A stretch of 64,000 nucleotides of DNA, from positions 210,385 through 274,384 of the forward strand of contig JAKBKY010000001.1 in assembly GCA_021832345.1 (NCBI GenBank), given 5' to 3'. The notes below the pieces were generated by a model. The model was not told the DNA's origin. It saw only the letters and a program-made list of their open reading frames with translations, and made no database searches. The position numbers and the translations under genes are program-made. Position 1 is the stretch's first letter. Each line of letters begins with the position of its first letter. The DNA comes from a bacterium. Its GTDB lineage: Bacteria; Vulcanimicrobiota; Vulcanimicrobiia; Vulcanimicrobiales; Vulcanimicrobiaceae. Positions 40,006-48,644 of this stretch are shown here, piece after piece.

Positions 40006-40806
40006 CTAAGTCGCTATGCTCGCGGCCTCCAGCAAGCGACCGACTTCTTGAATATCCGTACAGGCGGCATCGGGCGGCGGCGAGCCGGCGGGCAGGGGTT
40101 CCCGCCGGATGTTGAGCCAGATGGTGTAGAGCCCGGCGATCCGAGCCCCGCTCACGTCGCGGTCATACCGATCGCCCACCATGGCGCTGCGCTCCGGCGC
40201 AGCTCCCAGGGCGCCACATGCGTGCAGGAAGAGGTTGGGATCGGGCTTGAGCATCCCGACTTCGTCCGCGATGAAGATCTTATCGACGTAGTCGCCGATC
40301 TGCAGCAGGGCGATCTTCTCACGATGCGTCTCAGAGAATCCATTGGTGATGATGCCCAGCCGGCAGCCTTGCGCTCGCAACGATTCCAGCAGCGCCAGTG
40401 CCCCCGGAAACGGCGCGAAGTACTTGCGCCGGTAGCGGTTGTACCGATCGGCGACCGTTGCGGCCAGCGCGGGATCATCCAGACCGACGTCTCGCAACGC
40501 GGTGGCCCACAGCCCTCGGCGCACCGAGCCGAGGGCTCGGCTCAAGCCTTCGGCATTGAGTCGCCCCCAGAAGGCCTCCGCTTGCGCGATATAGGCAGCG
40601 CTCAGGCGCCGTGCATCGACTCCGCACTCCTGCGCCACCTCCGCTGCAACCTCGGCCGTCGCCGATTCGAAGGCATACGTATCGTCGTGCAGCGTATCGT
40701 CGAGATCGAAGAGTACCGCCTCGAAGGGCGAGCATGAGCGCCGTGCGTCCCTTGCGATCACGCGATCATCCCTCTCGACATCATCATGACGCAGGGGGTT
40801 CCGCAT
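40006..40806 (-). CDS. HAD-superfamily hydrolase
   Basis: A 266-aa phosphatase. Motif I VLFDLDDTLHDDT (nucleophile and acid Asp), motif II GIITNGFSETH, the motif III Lys in the REKIALLQIGDY region and motif IV PDPNLFLHACGALGA with GDRYDRDVSGARIAG. The helical cap between motifs I and II is C1-type, as in YjjG or phosphoglycolate phosphatase. The first 28 residues precede the domain and the true start may be later. Substrate not predictable. Confidence 0.88.
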   Translation of the reverse strand: MRNPLRHDDVERDDRVIARDARRSCSPFEAVLFDLDDTLHDDTYAFESATAEVAAEVAQECGVDARRLSAAYIAQAEAFWGRLNAEGLSRALGSVRRGLWATALRDVGLDDPALAATVADRYNRYRRKYFAPFPGALALLESLRAQGCRLGIITNGFSETHREKIALLQIGDYVDKIFIADEVGMLKPDPNLFLHACGALGAAPERSAMVGDRYDRDVSGARIAGLYTIWLNIRREPLPAGSPPPDAACTDIQEVGRLLEAASIAT

Positions 40807-40862
40807 CCGGCCGAGTGGTTCTTCTCTCCGGCGAGACGCGCGAAGGGGGTGCGCAGGGCCCG

Positions 40863-42923
40863 CTACCGTCCGAGGAGGTCGGCCAGGGCTCGTTCGAACA
40901 CCTTGGGAGCCTTGCCGCCGAAGAGCATGGACTCATTGCCGCCGAGCTGCTTGCGCAGCTCCAGCAGTTCATCGCGCACTGCCGCAGCCTTCTCGAACTC
41001 CAGCGCCGCGGCAAAAGCATGCATGCGCTTCTCAAGCTCGGCCATCGTGCGCACGGCGACTTCGCGCGGAAGCTTCTCCCGCTTGGCCGGCTTCGAGCCA
41101 CTGCCGTCCCCGATCATCGCCAGGATATCGCGGATCTCCTTACGGATGCTACGCGGTTCGATCCCGTGCTCCAGATTGAAGGCCACTTGACGCTCTCGAC
41201 GGCGCCGAGTCTCGCCGATGGCACGCGCCATCGATTCGGTCACGTTGTCCGCGTACATGATGACCTTGCCTTCGACATGGCGCGCGGCGCGACCGATGGT
41301 TTGAATCAACGACGTTTGGCTACGTAAATACCCTTCCTTATCGGCATCGAGGATGCCGACGAGAGAGACTTCCGGCAAGTCCAACCCTTCGCGCAGAAGA
41401 TTGATGCCGACGAGGACATCGAAGACGCCGATGCGCAGGTCACGGAGAATCGCCACCCGCTCGAGGGTATCGATTTCGCTGTGCAGATAGCGTACTTTCA
41501 GGCCTGCCTCCACGAGAAAACTGCTCAGATCCTCAGCCATCTTCTTGGTCAAGGTCGTGACCAAGACGCGCTCTCCACGCTCGACCCGCGCGCGAATCTC
41601 GTGCATGAGGTCGTCGACTTGATGCCGAGTCGGCCGCACCTCAACTTCAGGATCGACCAAGCCCGTCGGGCGGATGATCATCTCCACCACGCCGGTGCTG
41701 CGCTCCATCTCATAGGCGCTCGGCGTTGCCGAGACATAGATCACTTGGCGCAGGTGCGCGTCAAACTCATCGTACGTCAGCGGGCGATTGTCGAGGGCGC
41801 TCGGCAGACGGAAGCCGTGCTCGACTAAAATCTGTTTGCGCGAGCGATCTCCGGCGTACATTCCGCGAACCTGCGGCAACGTAACGTGCGACTCATCGAC
41901 GAAGAGCAACCAGTCGCCGGGAAAGAAGTCGAGCAGACACCACGGGGTCGAGCCCGGTTCCCGTCCGGTCAGGTGACGCGAATAGTTCTCAACTCCGTTG
42001 CAGTAGCCGACCTCGCGCAGCATATCGAGGTCGTAGCGGGTGCGCTGCTCCAGGCGCTGCGCTTCCAGCAGTTTGCCTTCCGCGCGAAAGAGGGCCAGCC
42101 GTTCGACGAGTTCGGCTTCAATCGAAGCGATGGCCCGGCGCAGCTTCTCCTCGGGCGTAATGAAGTGCTTGGCCGGGAAGATCAAAAGCTCGTCCTTGCT
42201 CTGGACATACTCTCCGGTGAGCAGATTCACCACGTTGATGGCTTCGATCTCATCCCCGAAGAACTCGATGCGATGCACCAACTCGTCTTCCACGCCGACG
42301 TATTCCAGCGTATCTCCTCTCACGCGAAAGGTTCCGCGCACGAGATTCAGATCGTTGCGCCGGTACTGCATATCTACGAGCTTGCGCAGCAACGCGTCGC
42401 GATCGACGCTCTCTCCAACATGGACGCGCGCGGACATCTCCACATAGTCCGAGGGCGAACCTAAGCCGTAGATGCACGATACCGAGGCGACGATCAGGGT
42501 GTCCCGTCGCGTGAGTAATGACTGCGTCGCGCTGTGACGCAGCCGCTCGATCTCATCGTTGATCGCGCTATCTTTTTCGATGTAGGTATCGGTTTGCACG
42601 ACGTACGCTTCAGGTTGATAATAGTCGAAGTAGGAGACGAAGTACTCGACCGCGTTCTTCGGGAAGAACTCGCGAAACTCGGCACAGAGCTGGGCGGCCA
42701 GTGTTTTGTTGTGGCAAAGCACGAGCGTCGGCTTCTGTACGAGCTCGACGACGGCCGCCATCGCCAGCGTCTTGCCGCTGCCCGTCACGCCGAGCAGGGT
42801 CTGCGCGCGATCCCCTCGCGCCAGGCCCTCGGCGAGCGCCTGGGTAGCCTGCGGCTGGTCTCCGGCCAGCGCATAGGGGCTGACCAGTTCGAAACGCTGC
42901 TCCATCGCCGGTGGGTTCGACAT
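40863..42923 (-). CDS. uvrB: Excinuclease ABC subunit B
   Basis: A 686-aa SF2 helicase. Walker [17 protein letters not shown], the beta-hairpin region [20 protein letters not shown], motif [54 protein letters not shown], and a C-terminal UVR domain ([20 protein letters not shown]) that binds UvrC. Complete in length. First gene of the leftward repair run uvrB-HAD-membrane-uvrA-VOC-ligA. Confidence 0.97.
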   Translation of the reverse strand: MSNPPAMEQRFELVSPYALAGDQPQATQALAEGLARGDRAQTLLGVTGSGKTLAMAAVVELVQKPTLVLCHNKTLAAQLCAEFREFFPKNAVEYFVSYFDYYQPEAYVVQTDTYIEKDSAINDEIERLRHSATQSLLTRRDTLIVASVSCIYGLGSPSDYVEMSARVHVGESVDRDALLRKLVDMQYRRNDLNLVRGTFRVRGDTLEYVGVEDELVHRIEFFGDEIEAINVVNLLTGEYVQSKDELLIFPAKHFITPEEKLRRAIASIEAELVERLALFRAEGKLLEAQRLEQRTRYDLDMLREVGYCNGVENYSRHLTGREPGSTPWCLLDFFPGDWLLFVDESHVTLPQVRGMYAGDRSRKQILVEHGFRLPSALDNRPLTYDEFDAHLRQVIYVSATPSAYEMERSTGVVEMIIRPTGLVDPEVEVRPTRHQVDDLMHEIRARVERGERVLVTTLTKKMAEDLSSFLVEAGLKVRYLHSEIDTLERVAILRDLRIGVFDVLVGINLLREGLDLPEVSLVGILDADKEGYLRSQTSLIQTIGRAARHVEGKVIMYADNVTESMARAIGETRRRRERQVAFNLEHGIEPRSIRKEIRDILAMIGDGSGSKPAKREKLPREVAVRTMAELEKRMHAFAAALEFEKAAAVRDELLELRKQLGGNESMLFGGKAPKVFERALADLLGR

Positions 42924-43029
42924 CCACGCGGCCTGACCCGAGGCCTCGGCCGATATTTCGCCGACTGCGAGGAGTGCGCGGTACGCCGGGGAACCCTCTC
43001 CGCTCTGCTACCGCCTGGGAGATCGACCG

Positions 43030-44052
43030 TTGAACAAGAGCCCGCTCCTCTTCAGCGGGAACTCGAATCCGGCACTAACGGATGAGATTGCCAAACGACT
43101 GAAGGTTCACGTCGGGAAAGCACTCGTCTCGAAGTTCAAGAACGAGGAAACCCGCATCGAGATCGGCGAGAACGTCCGTGGCGCCGATGTCTTCGTCGTT
43201 CAATCCATCTGCAAGTCGACGACCGGCAACGGCGTCAATGACGCCTTGATGGAGATGCTCCTGATGGTCGACGCGCTACGCCGCGCCTCGGCGGAGCGCA
43301 TCACGGCGGTCATCCCATACTATGGGTACGCCAAGCAAGACAAGAAATCGAAAGGCCGCGAGCCCATCTCGGCCAAAGTCGTAGCCAACCTCCTAAAGGT
43401 GACGGGAACCAAGCGGATCGTCACCATGGATCTGCACGCCGCCCAGATTCAAGGCTTCTTCGATATGCCGGTGGACAACCTCATGGCGATGCCCACGCTC
43501 TGCAACTACCTCAAAAAAGAAGGGCTTAGCGACGATCGCATCGTGGTCGTCTCGCCGGATGCCGGCGGCGTCCATCGAGCCGAGCTCTACGCCAAGCGCC
43601 TCAATGCGTCGCTGGCCATCGTCTTCAAGCGCCGGCCGGAGCCGGATGTCTCGGAGGTCACCGACATCGTCGGCGATGTCTCGGGGAAGGTCGCGGTCAT
43701 CGTCGACGACATGATCTCCACCGGCGGAACGCTTGCCAAGGCAGCGGAGGCCATCCTCGCTCACGGGGCAGCCAAGGTCTTTACGGTCGCTTCGCACGGC
43801 ATCTTCGCCGGTGACGCCATCGACGTGCTCGAGTCGTCCGCGATCGAGCGCGTGGTGGTGACCAACACCGTCCCATTCTCCGGCCTTGAAACACATCCGA
43901 AGTTCGTACAGCTCTCGATCGCTCAGACGTTTGCCGACGCCATCATACGCATCACCACCAACCGTTCGGTCTCCGAACTCTTTAACGGCGATGAGATGAC
44001 CAACGGCGCCGGCGGGCATGTCGCACCCGAAACCATCGTCACCACTTCGTAG
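43030..44052 (+). CDS. prs: Ribose-phosphate pyrophosphokinase
   Basis: 340 aa with a TTG start. Family motifs: LLFSGNSNPALTDEIAKRL, ITAVIPYYGYAKQDKKSKGR, TMDLHAAQIQGFFDMPVDNL, VSPDAGGVHRAELYAKRL and the PRPP loop AVIVDDMISTGGTL. Makes PRPP from ribose 5-phosphate and ATP for nucleotide, His and Trp synthesis. The C-terminal 15 residues (GGHVAPETIVTTS) are an extension. Followed by ctc after 24 bp. Confidence 0.95.
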   Translation: MNKSPLLFSGNSNPALTDEIAKRLKVHVGKALVSKFKNEETRIEIGENVRGADVFVVQSICKSTTGNGVNDALMEMLLMVDALRRASAERITAVIPYYGYAKQDKKSKGREPISAKVVANLLKVTGTKRIVTMDLHAAQIQGFFDMPVDNLMAMPTLCNYLKKEGLSDDRIVVVSPDAGGVHRAELYAKRLNASLAIVFKRRPEPDVSEVTDIVGDVSGKVAVIVDDMISTGGTLAKAAEAILAHGAAKVFTVASHGIFAGDAIDVLESSAIERVVVTNTVPFSGLETHPKFVQLSIAQTFADAIIRITTNRSVSELFNGDEMTNGAGGHVAPETIVTTS

Positions 44053-44076
44053 ACCTCACTATAGGGAGACCCATCC

Positions 44077-44718
44077 GTGACCACCAAGACGCTCTCCATC
44101 GAACGCCGCGAGAAGACCGGCACGACCTCGGCGCATGCACTCCGTTCTGAAGGCAAAGTGCCGGCCGTGATCTACGGGCACGGAACCCAACCGCTCCACG
44201 TCGCCTTCGACGAGCGAGCCTTCGCCGACGCGCTCCACCATGGTGGACGCACCGCGATTCTGACCTTAAGCCTGGGTGACTCCCCAAACGAGACGGTGCT
44301 GGTGCGCGACCTTCAACGCGATCCCATCTCCAATCGCATCCTGCACGCGGAACTGCAACGCATCTCCGAGCATGAGAGCGTCCACGCGCGCCTGCCGATC
44401 GTAACGGTCGGGGTCGCACGCGGCGTGAAGGATTTTGCCGGCGTCATGGACGTGCTGCTCCACGAGATTGAGGTCGAGGGGCCGGCCGACGCGCTGCCCC
44501 AGCATATCGAAGTGGACGTCACGCCGCTAGGCATCCACGAGCACACTAGTGCCGGCGACATCGCGCTTCCATCGGGGCTGAAGCTGCTTACCCCCGCCGA
44601 CACCGTCATCGTCGCCATCGAAGCTTCGAAGACCGCGCGCCAACTTGAGGAAGCGGCGTTCGAACAGAGCGAACCCGAGGTCATCGGGCAGAAGCCCGAA
44701 ACGACGACGCCCGAGTAA
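44077..44718 (+). CDS. rplY: Large ribosomal subunit protein bL25, CTC form
   Basis: 213 aa with a GTG start. The N-terminal bL25 domain (ERREKTGTTSAHALRSEGKV followed by PAVIYGHG) binds 5S rRNA; the C-terminal CTC/TL5 beta domain (GVARGVKDFAGVMDVLLHEI) and an acidic tail follow. The prs-ctc-pth order is widely conserved. The 24-bp upstream gap contains a 15-nt match to the core of the T7 promoter, discussed as a finding, and GGGAG as ribosome site. Confidence 0.93.
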   Translation: MTTKTLSIERREKTGTTSAHALRSEGKVPAVIYGHGTQPLHVAFDERAFADALHHGGRTAILTLSLGDSPNETVLVRDLQRDPISNRILHAELQRISEHESVHARLPIVTVGVARGVKDFAGVMDVLLHEIEVEGPADALPQHIEVDVTPLGIHEHTSAGDIALPSGLKLLTPADTVIVAIEASKTARQLEEAAFEQSEPEVIGQKPETTTPE

Positions 44719-44733
44719 CGGCGCACCGTACCC

Positions 44734-45327
44734 ATGGGGGAACGGACGCCTATACGCCTGGTGGTCGGGCTCGGCAATCCCGGGAAAGAGTACGCTGCGA
44801 CACGCCACAACGTCGGCTTTATGGTGGTCGACGAGGTGGCGCGCCGCCTCGGCATCGTGAACTGGCGAAAGAAAGATAGCGCTCGCCAAGCTGCCGATGT
44901 AGCCCGACGGTTCGTCCTGGTGGAACCAACCTCGTTCATGAACCTAAGCGGCGCCCCCGTGCGCTTGATCTCCGCCTGGTACAAAACGCCGCCGCCGGAG
45001 ATCCTGGTCATCAGCGACGATATGGATTTGCCCTTCGGCGTTCTGCGCATGCGGCCGTCAGGCGGCCATGGAGGGCATAATGGATTGCGCTCCATCATCG
45101 CCGTGATCGGCGACGGCTTCCCGCGCCTGCGCATCGGCGTGGGGCGACCGCGTTACGACAGCATCGATCACGTCCTCAATCCGTTCGATCCCGCCGAGAG
45201 CCGCGAGCTTCCGCGCGTCATCGCAGCGGCCGCCGACACGGTGGAACGCTGGCTCGCCGAGGGAAGCGAGCGCGCGATACAGTTTGCGAACACCTGGAAA
45301 CTTGAGGGCTCTGCGCCGAATACTTGA
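44734..45327 (+). CDS. pth: Peptidyl-tRNA hydrolase
   Basis: 197 aa. VVGLGNPGKEYAATRHNVGF holds the catalytic His in RHNVGF; then PTSFMNLSG, VISDDMDLPFG and GGHGGHNGLRSI with the conserved Asp, His and Asn residues. Releases peptides from drop-off tRNAs. Located 15 bp after ctc. The stop overlaps a TTG start of the next gene (TTGA). Confidence 0.95.
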   Translation: MGERTPIRLVVGLGNPGKEYAATRHNVGFMVVDEVARRLGIVNWRKKDSARQAADVARRFVLVEPTSFMNLSGAPVRLISAWYKTPPPEILVISDDMDLPFGVLRMRPSGGHGGHNGLRSIIAVIGDGFPRLRIGVGRPRYDSIDHVLNPFDPAESRELPRVIAAAADTVERWLAEGSERAIQFANTWKLEGSAPNT

Positions 45328-46013
45328 AACAGAGGCGTATGCAACAGTTCATCGGCAAGTACTTCGTCGTCCGCATCGACGCAGCCACCGCGCTCGATGC
45401 CGATTCAACCTTCGTCGGCGATATGCACTTTCTCGCTGCATCGGAGCTGCGACCGATCGTCGTGGCGCCGGACCCGCCCACCGCGCGCAACCTCGTACGA
45501 GCGCTCAACCGCAGTGGAAACACAGCCTTGGCGCTAGGGGGATCGGACGCCGGCATGATCCCGCAAGGACCCGAAGGCATCGGAATCGTCCAGGTTGCCA
45601 TTCTCCAGACGCTGACCGGAGCGGGCTACATTCCCGTCATCGAACCGACGGCATTTGCGGTCTTCGGCGCCTGCGACGTAGCGGTCGTGGCCGACGAGGT
45701 CGCCGCCTCGATCGCATCGGCGACCGAGGCAGTGCGCGCGGTCTTCTGCCACGTGGCAGGCGGGGTCGTCGATCCGCAGACGCAGACGCTGGTCGAACAA
45801 CTCACACCCGCCGAGGCGCTAACGCTCGCCGACGATGGGCGCCTCCCAATGGATATGTCGGCGACCGTTCGCGCCGCGGCGCGCGGCGTACGGGCTGGAG
45901 TGAGCGCTGCGCAGATCGTCGATGGACGCCTGGCGCACGCAACGATCGTCGAACTGCTCACCATGCATCACCTCGGCACGCAGGTAAGCGGCGGCGTCGT
46001 GCTCACCGCATAA
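45324..46013 (+). CDS. Amino-acid-kinase-fold protein related to acetylglutamate kinase
   Basis: 229 aa from TTG 45324, or 224 from the ATG at 45339. The second half resembles ArgB: GYIPVIEPTAFAVFGACDVA then VVADEVAASIASATEA, and near the end RAAARGVRAGVSAAQIVDGR followed by LAHATIVELLTMHHLGTQVS. The N-terminal glycine-rich substrate and ATP loops (K-x-GG and GGG) are replaced by VVRIDAATAL and VVAPDPP, so kinase activity is doubtful. Coupled to pth. It may be a regulator or a divergent kinase; I do not assign argB. Confidence 0.65.
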   Translation: MKQRRMQQFIGKYFVVRIDAATALDADSTFVGDMHFLAASELRPIVVAPDPPTARNLVRALNRSGNTALALGGSDAGMIPQGPEGIGIVQVAILQTLTGAGYIPVIEPTAFAVFGACDVAVVADEVAASIASATEAVRAVFCHVAGGVVDPQTQTLVEQLTPAEALTLADDGRLPMDMSATVRAAARGVRAGVSAAQIVDGRLAHATIVELLTMHHLGTQVSGGVVLTA

Positions 46014-46022
46014 GCAGGCCTC

Positions 46023-47288
46023 TTACGGGCAGCGCGGCGATACGCCGTTGAGCATCGCGACGCGCGAGGCGATCGATGGTTGCGGCAAGAGGAAGAGCCG
46101 CTCCATCACATCGGGACAGACCAGCTCCATCCCCTCATCAGCCCAGCGGATCATCGCCCGCTCTCCGGCGGTACGATTGCCGGTCAAGCGCACCGCGTAG
46201 GCGTCTGCGCTCGCCGCCATGTGTGCACGATACGCATTCTCGACCGGCACCGCGAGAATAAAGGCGCACCCCAAGAGAGCGCCGACCAGTGCCAAGCGCG
46301 AAACGGGATCGTCGTCGCGACGAAAGCCCACGCGATCGGCGATGAAGACCGCCAGTGCCGTCGCGAGGACGGTGAGCGTCGCGAGCAAAAGCGCCGAACG
46401 CAACGGATCGTTCTGCGCCACGTGTCCAAGCTGGCGCGCCGTAGCAAAGAGCACCTCGGGACTGGGATCACCGGCCACCAGGGTGTCGCCGAGTTCAATG
46501 TGCATGGTGGGGCCAAGTCCGACGACCCGCGCGCCGTCGGTCTGCGTCTTGCGCGATCGATCGACCACGACGACGGGAATCGCACCGATCCCGGCTCGTC
46601 GCTCCAACCTAGCGACGGCTCCAGCCAGAGCTGGATGCAAAGGCGTAATGGCACGTCCCATGCTCGGGTCGAGGAACGGCTGCACGAACGCCCCGCAGAG
46701 CACCGCTAGGTAGACGCCCCCGATCGTGATGAGATACCACTGGTGCGTACGGTCGGCCAGCATCAGGATCACGGTGGCGATGATGCCTGCGAGCAGCATG
46801 AGCGCGATGGTGTGGAGCAGCCACCTTTGCGCCCAGGGGATGGTCAGCCGGTCGGAGAGCTGCATCACCCGTGCCACGCGATAGAGAAAGAACTGGGGCA
46901 TGAGCGCAGCCAGTGCTGCGAGCCCCGCCAAACCGGCACCGAAGACGAAGCGCACGAGATGCTCGCTACGAATGCGCCGTCGCAGGAGGTCACGCCAACG
47001 ACCGGCGTGCCCGCTGCGCCAAAAGTAGAGCAAGAGGATGACCTGAAAGAGGACCATCGCAAACCAGCCGACGAGATCGAGGCGTTCTAGGTGCGCGGCC
47101 GCTGCCTGTCGATCGGGGTCGACAAGGCGCGTGGCCGGCAAAGAGGCCAACCGTGCGGAGGCGATCGCATCCACGCGACGATCGAGCGCGTCGGGGCGCG
47201 CGACCCGAGCCTGCGCCGCCTGGCCGCAAGCCAGTACGCACAGGAGGAAGGCGACCGCGATTCGACGCCAAGAGAGAGGAGCGTACAC
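46023..47288 (-). CDS. M48/Ste24-type membrane protein with lost HExxH
   Basis: 421 aa from a GTG at 47286-47288 (VYAPLSWRRIAVAFLLCVLA, a signal-like helix); the frame stays open further upstream through the inverted-repeat element. The Ste24 N-terminal region and several membrane helices follow (LVGWFAMVLFQVILLLYFWR; MLLAGIIATVILMLADRTHQ). The peptidase part reads VLFATARQLGHVAQNDPLRS where active M48 enzymes have H-E-x-G-H: the first His and the Glu are gone. The C-terminal ADAYAVRLTG matches the third-ligand region E/DxxA. Likely an inactive homologue. Confidence 0.75.
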   Translation of the reverse strand: MYAPLSWRRIAVAFLLCVLACGQAAQARVARPDALDRRVDAIASARLASLPATRLVDPDRQAAAAHLERLDLVGWFAMVLFQVILLLYFWRSGHAGRWRDLLRRRIRSEHLVRFVFGAGLAGLAALAALMPQFFLYRVARVMQLSDRLTIPWAQRWLLHTIALMLLAGIIATVILMLADRTHQWYLITIGGVYLAVLCGAFVQPFLDPSMGRAITPLHPALAGAVARLERRAGIGAIPVVVVDRSRKTQTDGARVVGLGPTMHIELGDTLVAGDPSPEVLFATARQLGHVAQNDPLRSALLLATLTVLATALAVFIADRVGFRRDDDPVSRLALVGALLGCAFILAVPVENAYRAHMAASADAYAVRLTGNRTAGERAMIRWADEGMELVCPDVMERLFLLPQPSIASRVAMLNGVSPRCP

Positions 47289-47337
47289 GCCCGAGAGAGT
47301 TCCCCTCGCAGGCAGATTCGCCCGCTTCAGCGGGACT

Positions 47338-47504
47338 CTAGAGGCTGTCGGAGTTAAGCACGCTTCCGTCTTTGGGCCGCCTTTTGCCCGAATACTTCGT
47401 TGCTCATCAGTCACGAAGCTACGGCTTCGCTCCTTCTTCGCGCCTCGTCTCCGAACAAAATTCGGCGCCAAATCCGAAAACACCTCAACTCCGGCAGCCT
47501 CTAG
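47338..47504. repeat. 167-bp element with 21-bp terminal inverted repeats
   Basis: The arms 47338-47358 and 47484-47504 match at 19 of 21 positions as inverted repeats; they begin CTAGAGGCTG and contain CGGAGTT. The interior has further small hairpins (ACGAAGCTACGGCTTCG). It overlaps the stop codon of the diguanylate cyclase gene. Size and ends suggest a MITE or other dispersed palindromic repeat. Only one copy is in the window, so this is unproven. Confidence 0.55.
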
Positions 47505-48604
47505 CGCATGACGGCTAGCTGATCGCGCTCCAGATAGAAGGCCACGCGGTCGCGCCCGTGGTGCTTGGCGTGGTACATTGCCGCATCGGCGCGCTCCAAC
47601 AGCATATTGCCGTCCAGCGCATCGCTCGGGAAGCACGCGACGCCGATGCTCGCGGTCAAGCGCAGGCCCAGGCAGAAGTCGTGAACACGCACCGCCGCAC
47701 AGGCGCGACCGGCTCGCTCGACGGCGACGCTCTTGCGTGATTCGCCCAAGAGAACGCAGAATTCGTCGCCGCCGTTACGCGCCACGATATCCATGCCGCC
47801 GGTTGCCTGCCCGCGTAAGACGGCAGCTATGCCCTGCAGCGCGACATCCCCGGCCGCATGTCCGAGTCGATCGTTGACGCTCTTGAACTCATCGGTGTCG
47901 ACGAACCAGAGGCAACACCCAGCGCCATGCACCAGGCTCAAGCGCTCGATGTGCCGGCGCACCTCCGCTCGAAAGGCCCGAGGCGTCAGCAACCCCGTCA
48001 ATCCATCGAAGATCGCCTCCGAGCGATCTCGCTCACGCTCGCGCGCCAGCGCGAGCGCCGCTGCCGCATCCTCGAGCAAGCAGGTCAGCATCGATGCTGC
48101 CGCAGCGTCGGGCGTCCACGATGCTCCGACGTAGGCGACCACGCGATCGGTCCGGCTACAGGCGAGCGGCACGCTGAGCGCCCAGCGGTGAGCAGGCGCC
48201 AAGGCCTGCGAACTCTCGACAAGCGTCAGCGCACAGCCCCGGTAGGCCGCCCGAGCCGCCAGAGACTCTCCGTCGATCGGCAACGTGAGACCCTCGTAAT
48301 ACTCGCCACCCGCTCCCCGAGCATGGACGCAATGCAGGGCCTCATCGCGTTGTTCGAAGATCAAGACCGCATCGAGGTTGGCGACCGATCGCAGCGCGCG
48401 CTCCAACGCATCGTACACCTCACGCGTCGAACGGCGCGAGGCCTCAACGTAGAGGCGCCCGGCGCTGCGTAGCGCGAGCGCGTCGCGTTGCGCGCCGTCC
48501 GCCTGCCGGCGAGCCTCTGCCTCGCGCAAGCGCGCCGCCAACGCCGCGCCCCATCCCACGGCCGATAGAGCAACGATACCAAGCCACACAAACGGCACGA
48601 TCAC
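47501..48604 (-). CDS. GAF-GGDEF diguanylate cyclase
   Basis: I use the GTG at 48602-48604 (VIVPFVWLGIVALSAVGWGA, a membrane helix) with GGGGAAC upstream; the frame is open to 48658. After the helix and a coiled coil comes a GAF-like domain (YDALERALRSVANLDAVLIF) and a GGDEF domain: DGLTGLLTPRAFRAEV, FVDTDEFKSVNDRLGHAAGD, RNGGDEFCVLL. The intact GGDEF signature predicts synthesis of cyclic di-GMP. The RxxD inhibitory site is not evident. Divergent from the decarboxylase. Confidence 0.85.
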   Translation of the reverse strand: MIVPFVWLGIVALSAVGWGAALAARLREAEARRQADGAQRDALALRSAGRLYVEASRRSTREVYDALERALRSVANLDAVLIFEQRDEALHCVHARGAGGEYYEGLTLPIDGESLAARAAYRGCALTLVESSQALAPAHRWALSVPLACSRTDRVVAYVGASWTPDAAAASMLTCLLEDAAAALALARERERDRSEAIFDGLTGLLTPRAFRAEVRRHIERLSLVHGAGCCLWFVDTDEFKSVNDRLGHAAGDVALQGIAAVLRGQATGGMDIVARNGGDEFCVLLGESRKSVAVERAGRACAAVRVHDFCLGLRLTASIGVACFPSDALDGNMLLERADAAMYHAKHHGRDRVAFYLERDQLAVMR

Positions 48605-48644
48605 ACAGGGGAGTTCCCCGAGAGCGCGCGAAGCCGACACTCCC

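Noticed and set aside
47289-47636. N-terminal extension of the M48 frame
   Set aside because: It reads through the inverted-repeat element and part of the next gene; a signal-like helix supports the later start.
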